From: Clostridiales bacterium
Lineage (GTDB): Bacteria > Bacillota > Clostridia > Christensenellales > CAG-138
DNA: 64,000 nucleotides
Assembly (NCBI GenBank): GCA_004557245.1
Contig: SFEL01000007.1
Location: 62,001-126,000 of the forward strand
Reading direction: 5' to 3'
The notes under the pieces were generated by a model. It had not been told where the DNA came from. It did not search any database and saw nothing but the letters and a program-made list of their open reading frames with translations. Shown in pieces: positions 41,277-49,765 of this stretch (position 1 is the stretch's first letter; every line of letters begins with the position of its first letter). The position numbers were made by a program, and so were the translations under genes.

Positions 41277-42386
41277 TTATTCCTCCTCTGCGGCTGCTGC
41301 GGCATCTGCTATCTCGTCCTCGGTGAGCAGCTCCTGCTCGTCGTGCTTGAGACTCTTATGCATTATGTGTATGGCGTCGGGAACTATCTCGAGGCTTATT
41401 TCAGTATCCGGCGCAACGTAGTCGGTGGAGTGTACAGTCCATGTGAAGCTGCCCGTCTCTACCCGGAACTCGTAGTGTACGCCCATGAACAGAACGCTCT
41501 TTATGGTGCCCTTTAACGCAGTCTTGCCGAGGGGCATTATGTCTATATCCTCGGGGCGGACTACAACGTCCACCGGGGTGTTTCTGCCAAAGCCTGCGTC
41601 AACGCACTCGAAGTCTATGTTATGGAAGCGCACCCTGTAATCCTCCAGCATGGTGCCGGGGATTATGTTGCTCTCACCTATGAACTTTGCCACAAATACG
41701 TTCTTGGGCTCGTTGTATATGTCGGCGGGGGTGCCTATCTGCTGTATGACGCCCTCGTTCATGACGACTATGGTGTCGCTCATGGTCAGGGCTTCCTCCT
41801 GATCATGGGTGACGTAGATAAAGGTTATGCCCAGCTTCTGCTGCATGCGCTTGAGCTCTATCTGCATGCCCTTGCGGAGCTTGAGGTCCAGCGCGCCCAA
41901 AGGCTCGTCGAGGAGCAGCACACGGGGGCGGTTTACCAACGCACGCGCGATTGCCACCCGCTGTTGCTGGCCGCCTGAGAGCTGGTCGATGTACCTGCTG
42001 CCGTAGCCCGCCAGGTTAACGAGCTCCATCATCTCGTTTACGCGGGACTCTATTTCGTCCTTGGGCAGCTTCTGTATCTTAAGGCCGAAGGCTATATTGT
42101 CGAATACGTTGAGATGGGGGAACAGGGCGTACTTCTGAAAGACCGTATTTACCTGACGGCGGTAGGGCGGGACGCCGCTTATGTCCTTGCCGTCTACCAG
42201 TATCTGGCCGTTGTCGGGCAGGGTAAAGCCCGCTATAAGGCGCAGCATGGTAGTTTTGCCGCAGCCGGAGGGGCCGAGCAGGGTAAGAAACTCGCCGTCG
42301 CGTATGTAGAGGTTTATATCATTTAATACGTCGGTATCATCGTAGGTCTTGGTTATGTTTTTTAGGTCTATCAGATGCTTGCTCAT
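41277..42386 (-). CDS. potA: Spermidine/putrescine ABC ATPase PotA
   Basis: The 369-residue protein has an ABC ATPase domain with Walker A GPSGCGKTT (38-46), Q-loop FQKYALFPHLNV, signature LSGGQQQR, and Walker B LLLDEPLGALD. A C-terminal TOBE-like regulatory domain (from about 240) follows, as in PotA. It powers polyamine uptake. It follows the XRE-cupin regulator by 23 bases and is the first transport gene of the operon. Confidence 0.94.
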   Translation of the reverse strand: MSKHLIDLKNITKTYDDTDVLNDINLYIRDGEFLTLLGPSGCGKTTMLRLIAGFTLPDNGQILVDGKDISGVPPYRRQVNTVFQKYALFPHLNVFDNIAFGLKIQKLPKDEIESRVNEMMELVNLAGYGSRYIDQLSGGQQQRVAIARALVNRPRVLLLDEPLGALDLKLRKGMQIELKRMQQKLGITFIYVTHDQEEALTMSDTIVVMNEGVIQQIGTPADIYNEPKNVFVAKFIGESNIIPGTMLEDYRVRFHNIDFECVDAGFGRNTPVDVVVRPEDIDIMPLGKTALKGTIKSVLFMGVHYEFRVETGSFTWTVHSTDYVAPDTEISLEIVPDAIHIMHKSLKHDEQELLTEDEIADAAAAAEEE

Positions 42387-42409
42387 TTGCAGTTACCTCG
42401 ATAAATTAT

Positions 42410-42952
42410 TTAGAAGGAAGGAGGGGTGGCTACCCATATAAGCCGAGCCCCGGTCTTGCCGGTATTCTGTATCCAGTGTACACTGGCAGGTTTGAAGCAG
42501 AAGCTGTCGCCCTTGCGCACCCGGTACTTTTCTTCGCCAATGTGGAGTACTACGCTTCCATGCAGGACGAATCCGAATTCTTCGCCTTCGTGGGGGTTTT
42601 CCTCATAGGTAGAGCCGCCGGGCTCAAGGGTTATCATAATAGGCTCAAGACAGTTCTTCTGGGCGTTTGGTACCAGCCAACGTACCACGTAGCCTGCCTC
42701 GGTCTCTTCTTTTTCAAACATGTCCTCTGAGGTGAAGACTATCTTTTCAGGCCTGGCCTCGGTAAAAAATTCCGAGAGGTTTGTGCCCAGCGCTTCAAGT
42801 ATGTCGGTAAGGGTGGCTATGGAGGGTGAAGTCAGATCCCGCTCAAGCTGGGATATAAAGCCCTTGGAAAGCTCTGTACGGGCGGCCAGCTCCTCCTGTG
42901 TGAGGCCAAGCTTTTGCCGGTATCGCTTGATTTTTTCGCCGATGTTTACCAT
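42410..42952 (-). CDS. XRE-family regulator with cupin domain, likely of the pot operon
   Basis: The 180-residue protein has an HTH_3 domain (about 5-62: LGLTQEELAARTELSKGFIS) and a C-terminal cupin (about 108-175: EPGGSTYEENPHEGEEFGFVL), the layout of PuuR/SutR-type regulators. The cupin should sense a small ligand, here probably a polyamine, given the adjacent potABCD genes; that is inference. AAGGAGG precedes the ATG. Two AAAC-N5-GTTT palindromes surround the promoter and are candidates for its own operator sites. Confidence 0.9.
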   Translation of the reverse strand: MVNIGEKIKRYRQKLGLTQEELAARTELSKGFISQLERDLTSPSIATLTDILEALGTNLSEFFTEARPEKIVFTSEDMFEKEETEAGYVVRWLVPNAQKNCLEPIMITLEPGGSTYEENPHEGEEFGFVLHGSVVLHIGEEKYRVRKGDSFCFKPASVHWIQNTGKTGARLIWVATPPSF

Positions 42953-42986
42953 TTGATGCGCCTCCTTGTCTGCGCGCGGCGTAAAT

Positions 42987-42999
42987 AAACCTGAAGTTT
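42987..42999. promoter_or_regulatory. Candidate operator in the pot operon leader
   Basis: AAACCTGAAGTTT has the form AAAC-N5-GTTT and lies downstream of the promoter, in the leader. Its complement nearly matches the site at 43074-43086. Confidence 0.5.
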
Positions 43000-43023
43000 A
43001 GGTATTCTAAACAGCCGAGTACA

Positions 43024-43052
43024 ATTAAAACACCTTTCGACATAAAAGTCAA
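43024..43052 (-). promoter_or_regulatory. Promoter of the regulator-pot operon
   Basis: On the minus strand TTGACT (43052-43047), a 17-base spacer and TTTAAT (43029-43024) form a good sigma-A promoter about 75 bases upstream of the regulator start. Confidence 0.65.
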
Positions 43053-43073
43053 TGGCTTTTGTAAAGTAATACG

Positions 43074-43086
43074 AAACTTTAGGTTT
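43074..43086. promoter_or_regulatory. Second candidate operator, upstream of the -35
   Basis: AAACTTTAGGTTT is the second AAAC-N5-GTTT palindrome. Its complement AAACCTAAAGTTT matches the first site at 12 of 13 positions. Confidence 0.5.
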
Positions 43087-43116
43087 AAAATTTGTGCGCT
43101 GGAAAAAACTGCCCCC

Positions 43117-43151
43117 AAAAAACAATAAAACCCCGGTGAAAAACACCGGGG
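43117..43151 (-). terminator. Terminator of the L,D-transpeptidase gene
   Basis: On the minus strand CCCCGGTG and CACCGGGG form an 8-bp stem with a TTTTT loop, followed by TTTTATTGTTTTTT. Confidence 0.85.
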
Positions 43152-43167
43152 TGAAAAGGAAGCGGCT

Positions 43168-44475
43168 TTAGAAGCCCGCTACGCAGCTTGGATGCAGGTA
43201 GCCCTGAAGGCCGTTTACCTCGCAGAAGTACCAGTTGCCGGCTACGGAGATGATCTTTACAGGGGTGCCGGGTTCCAGCTCGGCTATAACGCCGTACTCG
43301 GAGCCGGGACCGGAGCGGAAATTGGCAATGATGCCATTTTTTACACGCGCACCGGAGGAGGGAGAGGATGCTGATCCTGTACCGGTCTGTGTCTGGGATT
43401 GAGGTACGGTGGCGGCAACGGTGGTGCCATCGGAGTAGCTGCCGTCCGGGTTGGGGTATAGAAGCGTATCGGTGAGCTTTACGTATTTTGTGCGCATATA
43501 GCCGGATACGCCGTTATAGCTTCCGTACAGCCAGCCACTGCCGGCCTGCTCGGTGACGTTTACCGTTTTACCCTTGGGTATGGTGGTAAGGGTACTGGAG
43601 GAGCGGCTGGCGCTGGAGTAGACATAGGTCTTGCTTGTGGCGGTGTAGGCCTGGGTGGTGCGTACGTTGTCAGGGGCGCAGGTGAGATACATGGTCTTGA
43701 CATAGCCCAGCTTGCCTGCGGGGGTGCGTACTTTACACCATTCGGCGCCTATCTGTAAAAGCTCTACATGGTCTCCATAGTTGAGCTTGGCTACAGTCTT
43801 ATCCTTGCTGTTGGAGAAGCCGGAACGGACGGGAACATCGTTCAGCTTAACGGTAGCGGGCACCTCGGAAGGGGTGGCGTGGGAATCGGAAGGCTGCTGG
43901 TAGCTGCTGTAATCGGGTATGGTGCTCTTGAGCCGGCTTACAAGGTAGGGGTTTGCCGCCTTGTTCTTTACTATGTTGCAGAGGGTTCCCGGTGGGCAGT
44001 TGTAGTATATCCACTGGGCGACGTGGGGCAGCACCCTGACGCAGCCGTGGGAGACGTTCTTGCCAAGATTTTTGTAGGCGGATTTGGACATGGAGGAAAG
44101 CTTCTTGGACTTGTACATTACGGAATGGATGTATACGCCTCGCACTACCTGAGTCCAGTACTGGGCATATTCGCCGTAGGCTACGAAGTAACCAAAACGC
44201 TCTTTGAGGTCGCCTATCCGGAACTTGCCGCTGCCGGTAGGAGTCTTATCGCTGCCGGTGGTGCAGAGGCTTTGCAACACTGCGTTGCCGCTCTGGTCGT
44301 ATACGGTTATGACCTGATTCACAAGGTCTATCTCTATGCTGTACCTGTTGGGATCGGTATTATCGTAATCCACCTTGCTGGTAAAGCCGGACAGGACCTC
44401 AGCGTGGGCCACAGAGGGCGTTAGGGAAAGGAGCGTTACAAGGCATAGAGCAAGTGAGAGCAAGCGTCTTTTCAT
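43168..44475 (-). CDS. L,D-transpeptidase (YkuD) with SH3 domains
   Basis: The 435-residue protein has a signal peptide (cleavage after AHA, about 25), a YkuD domain (about 45-180) with the catalytic motif SHGCVR (Cys145), and three SH3-like wall-binding segments (about 207-260, 268-335 and 378-435; VPVRSGFSNS, YVYSSASRSS, ANFRSGPGSEYG). It should form 3-3 cross-links in peptidoglycan or attach proteins to it. TTGACG (44527-44522) and TACTTT (44504-44499), 17 bases apart, may form its promoter, overlapping the end of the DUF368 gene. Confidence 0.93.
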   Translation of the reverse strand: MKRRLLSLALCLVTLLSLTPSVAHAEVLSGFTSKVDYDNTDPNRYSIEIDLVNQVITVYDQSGNAVLQSLCTTGSDKTPTGSGKFRIGDLKERFGYFVAYGEYAQYWTQVVRGVYIHSVMYKSKKLSSMSKSAYKNLGKNVSHGCVRVLPHVAQWIYYNCPPGTLCNIVKNKAANPYLVSRLKSTIPDYSSYQQPSDSHATPSEVPATVKLNDVPVRSGFSNSKDKTVAKLNYGDHVELLQIGAEWCKVRTPAGKLGYVKTMYLTCAPDNVRTTQAYTATSKTYVYSSASRSSSTLTTIPKGKTVNVTEQAGSGWLYGSYNGVSGYMRTKYVKLTDTLLYPNPDGSYSDGTTVAATVPQSQTQTGTGSASSPSSGARVKNGIIANFRSGPGSEYGVIAELEPGTPVKIISVAGNWYFCEVNGLQGYLHPSCVAGF

Positions 44476-44523
44476 TGCAGTAAAATCATCCTCCGATCAA
44501 AGTATTTATGTTGAGCGGAACCG

Positions 44524-45327
44524 TCAAGTGGTCCGCCTGTTCATCATGGTAGTAAGGAAGAAACCTATCGCGGCCAGCATGAGATACAGCAGCTCCGTGA
44601 AAAACGGTGCGAATCCGGGAAAGATAAGCGCCGTGGTGCCTATGAGGAAGCCCAGCACACAGTAGTTCGCACCGGCGGGATGCCTGCGGAACATATTGCG
44701 TACAAATACCACCAACAGCGCGCCGACTATGAGCGCGCTGCATCCCGCGCATATGAGATAGGGTAGTTCAAGCCTCGTTAGGGAGGAGAGCAGCGGCTCG
44801 TATAAGCCCATGAACATCAGTATGAAGGAGGTGCTGATGCCGGGGATTACTATGCCTATGGCGATTATTCCGCCGGCCAGGGCCGCCGTAAGGTAGGTAT
44901 ACTCCCAGGGATTGCTGCCGGTGAGTTTATCGTCCAGCATGGCTATTGCCGCCACAAGCACGGCGCCCAGCAGCGAGCATATGGCGTATTTTAAGGAGAA
45001 GGGCTTGCCGGCTTCTTTTATGATAGAAGGAATGCCGCCCAGCACCATGCCTATGAGCATATACATGAAGGGCATGTTCCAGTTTTTCAGCAGCCACTCC
45101 AGCGCAAAGGCACAGCCGAATACGCCTATGGCAACACCCAAGCCGTAAGGCCACAGGAAGCTGAAGCTCTTTTTAAAATTGGAAAACAGGCCGATTATGG
45201 CGTCCAGAGCCTCCTGATATACGCCGAAAGCAACGGCCATTATACCACCGCTCGCCCCGGGTATTAACCCCGCTGCGCCTATGAGAGTGCCTTCCAGCAC
45301 TGCTTGTAATGTATTTCGGCTGCGCAT
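44524..45327 (-). CDS. DUF368 membrane protein
   Basis: ATG 45327 gives 267 residues starting MRSRNTLQAVLEG, with GLIPGASGGIMAVAFG near the N terminus, the signature of DUF368. About eight or nine membrane segments follow, and a second GIVIPGISTSF repeats the PGxS pattern in the other half. DUF368 proteins are reported to act as undecaprenyl phosphate translocases in some bacteria, which would fit a cell-wall role here, next to an L,D-transpeptidase gene. I base this on recalled family knowledge, not on residues that prove it. Confidence 0.88.
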   Translation of the reverse strand: MRSRNTLQAVLEGTLIGAAGLIPGASGGIMAVAFGVYQEALDAIIGLFSNFKKSFSFLWPYGLGVAIGVFGCAFALEWLLKNWNMPFMYMLIGMVLGGIPSIIKEAGKPFSLKYAICSLLGAVLVAAIAMLDDKLTGSNPWEYTYLTAALAGGIIAIGIVIPGISTSFILMFMGLYEPLLSSLTRLELPYLICAGCSALIVGALLVVFVRNMFRRHPAGANYCVLGFLIGTTALIFPGFAPFFTELLYLMLAAIGFFLTTMMNRRTT

Positions 45328-45448
45328 AAAGCGTACCGCCTTCCTCCGCGTCAATATATATCCAAATACTAACACATATGTAAAGCTTTGGCACGGGTTT
45401 CGGCGGTGTATTCAAAAAAAATTAAAAATTTGACAAAAAGAAAAGGGG

Positions 45449-46318
45449 TTAGGCCCCCTTATTTTCAGAAACAGTGGTGTATAGCGAAACGCCAAGAACT
45501 ATCGCGCCGCCTATGAGCTCCCTTGCCGTGGGCAGCATCCCAAGTACCAGTGCCGCAAGTACTATGCCATACACCGACTCCATACCGGCAATGATGCCTG
45601 CGGTCTGCACCTTTACCCGGCGCAGACTGCTTACGAAGAGGGAGTGGGCGAATGCGGTACAGAACACTCCCAGGACGGCGATCAGCGTTATATCAATTCC
45701 GGTGACGGCAGGACGCATGACGGCTACAAAGGGCAGCAGCACAACTGCCGCCGCGCACTGCTCATAAAAGCACACCACGCTGCCGGGATAGACGGCTGAG
45801 AAGCGGCGGTTCATGAGGGAAAGCAGGGCGTATGTCAGCGCCGACAGCATACCCCATGCAAGCCCCGCAGGCGAGAAACCGGCAAGGTCATCCAGGGGAA
45901 CCAGCACGAATACGCCTATCAGCATGACGATCGCGCATATGACGCTTTTCAGCCTTAGCTTTTCCCTGAACATTACGGGCTCTATAAAAGTAACGAACAG
46001 AGGGAAGGTCGAAAAGGTTATGGTGCCCACCGCCACGCTCGCTACCCGAACGGACTCGATAAAACTGAACCAGTGCAGTGCAAGCACCGCTCCGGTTATG
46101 ACCAGCCACATAAAGTCGGACTTACTTTTGAGCTTTATGGAGGTCCTTGTGGCCATGCACAGAATGTAAAGCGTTATCGATGAGAAAAACACCCGCCCGA
46201 AGGTTATCATCATGGAGCCGGTGGTTATGTCCTTGCTTATTACGCCGGCCAGGCCGAACAACAACACGGCGCCGTGTATCATCAGGAGGTCCCTTAGATT
46301 GTTCTTTTTGCGCTCCAT
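45449..46318 (-). CDS. EamA/DMT-superfamily exporter
   Basis: The 289-residue membrane protein has ten hydrophobic segments in two EamA halves (FGLAGVISKDITTG at the start; ESVYGIVLAALVLGMLP in the second half). It probably exports a metabolite. It stands alone on the minus strand, divergent from the amino-acid ABC operon. A short AT-rich stretch separates it from the binding-protein promoter. The substrate cannot be inferred. Confidence 0.85.
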   Translation of the reverse strand: MERKKNNLRDLLMIHGAVLLFGLAGVISKDITTGSMMITFGRVFFSSITLYILCMATRTSIKLKSKSDFMWLVITGAVLALHWFSFIESVRVASVAVGTITFSTFPLFVTFIEPVMFREKLRLKSVICAIVMLIGVFVLVPLDDLAGFSPAGLAWGMLSALTYALLSLMNRRFSAVYPGSVVCFYEQCAAAVVLLPFVAVMRPAVTGIDITLIAVLGVFCTAFAHSLFVSSLRRVKVQTAGIIAGMESVYGIVLAALVLGMLPTARELIGGAIVLGVSLYTTVSENKGA

Positions 46319-46433
46319 ATTTTTGCCCTCCGCAGTATAGAAATTATAGCTATAAACACAGGGAATTATATATCACTCAACCTGGTTTTTCCATGCTTAA
46401 GGAAAAAATTATTGGAAAAATAAAAAATAACTC

Positions 46434-46462
46434 TTTACTTTATCGCATTAAAGTGATATAGT
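46434..46462 (+). promoter_or_regulatory. Promoter of the amino-acid ABC operon
   Basis: TTTACT (46434-46439), a 17-base spacer and TATAGT (46457-46462) lie 54 bases before the ATG of the binding-protein gene. Confidence 0.55.
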
Positions 46463-46516
46463 ACTAAAGCAAGAGGACGCAAAAAATATTTTTGATATAC
46501 AAAGGAGAGAAAAACT

Positions 46517-47317
46517 ATGAAGAAGATCGCTGCACTTGTTATGGCAATGCTGATGGTTACCTGCCTTTTTGCGGGCTGTGCAAAGAAGGAAGCGGCCAAT
46601 GACGACCTGAGCTATGTAAAGGACAAGGGTACGCTGGTGATAGGCATCACCGAGTATGCTCCCATGAATTATTACGACGACAGCGGCAAGCTCATAGGCT
46701 TTGACACCGAGTTTGCCGAGGCCGTTTGCGAAAAGCTGGGCGTTGCTCCTGAGTTTACCATCATTGACTGGAACACCAAGGAAGTGGAGCTTAAGGCCAA
46801 AAATATAGACTGTATCTGGAACGGCTTTACTATCCGCGAGGACCTGAAGGAGAGCATAGATTTCAGCAATGCATACTGCAAAAACATGCAGGTGGCTGTT
46901 ATAAAGGCCGAGAACTCCGGCAAGTACACCGACCTCGCTTCCCTTGCCAAGGCGAACATAGTTGCCGAGGCCGGCTCCTCCGGCGAGAGCGCCGTAGCAG
47001 ATTGTGAAGAACTCAAGGAATGCAATTACGTGGGCGTATCCAAGATGGCTGACGCGCTTCTTGAAGTCAAGGCCGGCACTGCGGACGCGGCGGTAGTGGA
47101 CTATGTGATGGCAAAGGCTATGGTAGGAGAGGGTACGGATTATTCCGACCTTCAGATAGTAGACGGCATCGAGCTTGCATATGAGGAGTACGGCATAGGC
47201 TTCCGCAAGGATTCCAACCTTGTGGAAAGCGTAAACAAGGCTATGGACGAGATGATCGCCGACGGCTCCCTCAAGGCTATTGCCGACAAGTATGGCCTTG
47301 CGCTGATGGCTGACTGA
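46517..47317 (+). CDS. Amino-acid ABC transporter binding lipoprotein
   Basis: The 266-residue protein has a lipobox FAGC (Cys21) and the SBP_bac_3 fold: LVIGITEYAPMNYYDDSGKLIGFDTE in the first lobe, TIREDLKESIDFSNAY in the hinge region, and AVVDYVMAKAMV in the second lobe. It belongs to the polar-amino-acid binding proteins (glutamine, cystine or arginine type); which one is not clear. AAAGGAGAG precedes the ATG. A GC-rich stem-loop follows before the permease gene, which may raise its level relative to the membrane parts. Confidence 0.92.
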   Translation: MKKIAALVMAMLMVTCLFAGCAKKEAANDDLSYVKDKGTLVIGITEYAPMNYYDDSGKLIGFDTEFAEAVCEKLGVAPEFTIIDWNTKEVELKAKNIDCIWNGFTIREDLKESIDFSNAYCKNMQVAVIKAENSGKYTDLASLAKANIVAEAGSSGESAVADCEELKECNYVGVSKMADALLEVKAGTADAAVVDYVMAKAMVGEGTDYSDLQIVDGIELAYEEYGIGFRKDSNLVESVNKAMDEMIADGSLKAIADKYGLALMAD

Positions 47318-47344
47318 TAAAGCACAATAAGAGCAACTTAACAA

Positions 47345-47365
47345 GGGCAGGGGAACCCCCTGCCC
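47345..47365 (+). other. Intercistronic stem-loop
   Basis: GGGCAGGGG (47345-47353) and CCCCTGCCC (47357-47365) form a 9-bp stem without a T run. It may protect the binding-protein message from decay. Confidence 0.6.
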
Positions 47366-47396
47366 AACATTGCGATAATAAAGGATTTTTGACAGT

Positions 47397-48041
47397 ATGC
47401 TGCTTACCGTTACCCAGAAGCTCCTGGAGGGCTTCGGCACCTCCTGCATAATATTTATAGTGACCCTGCTCGCGGCGCTGCCGCTGGGCTTAGTCATTGC
47501 CTTCGGCTCCATGAGCAGGTTTAAGCCCATAGCATGGCTTACCCGAGGCTTTGTGTGGATAATGCGGGGCACCCCCCTGATGCTTCAGCTTATGATAGTT
47601 TACTATGGCCCCGGTCTGCTATGGGAGGGCAATTCGGTCTCCCGGCTTTCCGCGGTGCTCATAGCCTTCTCTGTCAACTACGCCGCGTATTTCTCGGAGA
47701 TTTACCGGGGAGGCATAGAGAGCATACCCAGAGGTCAGTACGAGGCGGGGCAGGTGCTGGGCATGACAAAGAAGCAGGTGTTCTTCAACGTCATACTGCT
47801 TCAGGTGGTAAAGCGTATAGTGCCTCCTCTGGGAAACGAGATGATGACACTGGTAAAGGATACCTCGCTTGCCCGCGTTATCGCATGCAAGGAGATAATA
47901 ATGATAGCGCAGGAGTACATATCGGTAAAAGGCCTCATATGGCCGCTGTTCTACTCGGGGCTGTTCTATCTGTTATTCTGCGGAGCGCTGACGGTGATCC
48001 TTGGCCGCGTAGAAAAGAAACTGGACTATTTCAGGGTGTAA
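47397..48041 (+). CDS. Amino-acid ABC transporter permease
   Basis: The 214-residue membrane protein has about five segments and the pattern of HisM-type permeases: RGFVWIMRGTPLMLQLM near the middle of the first half and the EAA loop YEAGQVLGMTKKQVFFNVIL. It forms a homodimeric channel for the amino acid delivered by the binding protein. AAAGGA lies 11 bases upstream of the ATG. The ATPase gene starts 4 bases after its stop. Confidence 0.92.
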   Translation: MLLTVTQKLLEGFGTSCIIFIVTLLAALPLGLVIAFGSMSRFKPIAWLTRGFVWIMRGTPLMLQLMIVYYGPGLLWEGNSVSRLSAVLIAFSVNYAAYFSEIYRGGIESIPRGQYEAGQVLGMTKKQVFFNVILLQVVKRIVPPLGNEMMTLVKDTSLARVIACKEIIMIAQEYISVKGLIWPLFYSGLFYLLFCGALTVILGRVEKKLDYFRV

Positions 48042-48045
48042 GCTT

Positions 48046-48831
48046 ATGCCGATGCTGGAAGTAAAAAACATAAAGAAAAACTTTGGCGATACCGAAGTAT
48101 TGAAGGGACTCGACTTCTCTCTCGAAAAGGGCGAGGTGCTGGCCATAATCGGCTCCTCAGGCTCGGGCAAGACTACGCTTTTAAGGTGTCTGAACTTCCT
48201 TGAAAGCCCTGACGAGGGGCAGATAACCGTAAACGGCGAGACGCTGTTCGACTCTGATGCCCACTCCGTCCCAAGCGAGGAGGAGATACGTAAAAAGAGG
48301 CTGCACTTTGGATTGGTGTTCCAGTCCTTCAACCTTTTCCCTCAGTATACCGCGCTGCAGAACGTAAAGCTTGCTCCCGAGCTAATGCTGGCGGAAAACC
48401 CCGATCGCGGCAGCATGAAGGAGGCAAAGGCCGATATAGACAAAAAAGCCCGGGAACTCCTTGCAAGGGTAGGACTGAGCGGCAGGATGGATTCCTACCC
48501 TCATCAGCTTTCCGGAGGCCAGCAGCAGAGGGTCGCCATAGCCCGCGCCCTCGCCATGAACCCGGATATACTTTGCTTTGACGAGCCCACATCGGCGCTG
48601 GATCCCGAGCTTACCGGCGAGGTGCTGAAGGTAATAAGGAGCCTGAAGGGCGCCGACAGTACAATGATAGTCGTAACTCACGAAATGGAGTTTGCAAAGA
48701 ACGTAGCGGATAAGGTATTATTTATGTCAGAGGGTGTCATCGAGGAGATGGGCACGGCGGAAGATGTGTTCAACAACCCCAGGAGCGAGCGCACCAAAGC
48801 CTTCTTTGCAAATTTCGGGGAGCAGCAATAA
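48046..48831 (+). CDS. Amino-acid ABC transporter ATPase
   Basis: The 261-residue protein has Walker A GSSGSGKTT (36-44), Q-loop VFQSFNLFPQYT, signature LSGGQQQR, Walker B ILCFDEPTSALD and a switch His in VVTHEM, as in GlnQ/HisP-type ATPases. It drives the importer encoded by the two preceding genes. The Smr gene begins 3 bases after its stop. Confidence 0.95.
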   Translation: MPMLEVKNIKKNFGDTEVLKGLDFSLEKGEVLAIIGSSGSGKTTLLRCLNFLESPDEGQITVNGETLFDSDAHSVPSEEEIRKKRLHFGLVFQSFNLFPQYTALQNVKLAPELMLAENPDRGSMKEAKADIDKKARELLARVGLSGRMDSYPHQLSGGQQQRVAIARALAMNPDILCFDEPTSALDPELTGEVLKVIRSLKGADSTMIVVTHEMEFAKNVADKVLFMSEGVIEEMGTAEDVFNNPRSERTKAFFANFGEQQ

Positions 48832-48834
48832 TAA

Positions 48835-49080
48835 ATGACGGGCATAGTTGAGGTGGACGTACACGGCATGAACCAGATACAGGCGCAGATAGCCATAGAT
48901 ACGGCGCTGCGCAGGGCAAACGCTTCGGTCTACCGCATACGCATAATACATGGCTATACCCACAACACCATACTGCGGGATATGGTGCAATACAAATACA
49001 GAAACCACCCCAAGGTAAAAAGAATAGCCCCGGGCAGCAACCCGGGGCAGACTGATTTAATATTAAGGGAGCTGTTTTAG
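48835..49080 (+). CDS. Stand-alone Smr-domain protein
   Basis: The 81-residue protein is essentially one Smr domain, with VDVHGMNQIQAQIAIDTAL at the start and RIIHGYTHNTILRDMV in the second half. Smr domains at the end of MutS2 act as nucleases on DNA or RNA; small stand-alone versions are common in Firmicutes and their role is unclear. It follows the ATPase gene by 3 bases, probably on the same transcript, and its stop overlaps by 4 bases the stop of the convergent hydrolase gene. Confidence 0.88.
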   Translation: MTGIVEVDVHGMNQIQAQIAIDTALRRANASVYRIRIIHGYTHNTILRDMVQYKYRNHPKVKRIAPGSNPGQTDLILRELF

Positions 49081-49754
49081 AATATGCCGTCAAGGCAGTC
49101 AAGGGCATCTTTCCCAAACATATCCGAATAGTCGGACCTGGCAAGGCTAACTGCCATAGCGCCGTCGTTGCCAAGCTCTTCCATAAGCACGTCTCCTACA
49201 GTATGCAGTATGTGGGCGGTGTGAAAGGTAAAGTCCTTTATGCAGGCATTGCCCAGGGACTTTTTCTTTTTGTTCAGCGCCTTTATCTGCTTGTGGGTCA
49301 GCCCCTCGCCCCAGCTGAACCGGCAGCAGTCGCCGCCCCAGCTCATGGGCGGGTTCAGCTGGGTGCAGGTGAATTCCGGATTGAAGCCCTGGAACCAGGC
49401 GTTGTCTATGTTGCAGCAGTAGTACTTGCCGTATTCTGTGAGGCCGTGCTTTGCCCATGCGTCGCACCAGGCGCACTTGGCTATGTAGGTATGGAGGATA
49501 GGCGTGCCGCAGGTTATGCCGAATTCCATCTGGCCCGGAAAGTCAGGCTTCCATTCGCCGTAGGCCTGGCTGTTGAGTACGGTGAGCTTATCGCCCCGCT
49601 CAAGGGCGTTCAGCGCCATGCGCCGGCCACGCTCGTTGCCGTAACGGGTCATTCCGGCGAGTATGGCTTCTTTTCCCTTTTCACCTGAAATCTCTATGGC
49701 GTGCTTTGCCAGCAGCGCGAACATTACGGCATGATGTTCTATAGTAAGCGGCAT
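49077..49754 (-). CDS. L-2-amino-thiazoline-4-carboxylate hydrolase-family protein
   Basis: ATG 49754 has TAAGGAGG six bases upstream and gives 225 residues starting MPLTIEHHAVMFALL. The Cys-rich middle (CAWCDAW, YCCNIDNAWFQGFNPEF, GGDCCRFSW) is what I know from proteins annotated as L-2-amino-thiazoline-4-carboxylic acid hydrolases. The proven activity (cysteine formation) belongs to a few soil bacteria; in gut Clostridia the real substrate is open. The many Cys and His suggest a metal or iron-sulfur centre. It is encoded 11 bases after a PfkB-type kinase gene on the same strand. Confidence 0.75.
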   Translation of the reverse strand: MPLTIEHHAVMFALLAKHAIEISGEKGKEAILAGMTRYGNERGRRMALNALERGDKLTVLNSQAYGEWKPDFPGQMEFGITCGTPILHTYIAKCAWCDAWAKHGLTEYGKYYCCNIDNAWFQGFNPEFTCTQLNPPMSWGGDCCRFSWGEGLTHKQIKALNKKKKSLGNACIKDFTFHTAHILHTVGDVLMEELGNDGAMAVSLARSDYSDMFGKDALDCLDGIF

Positions 49755-49765
49755 GTGTAACCTCC

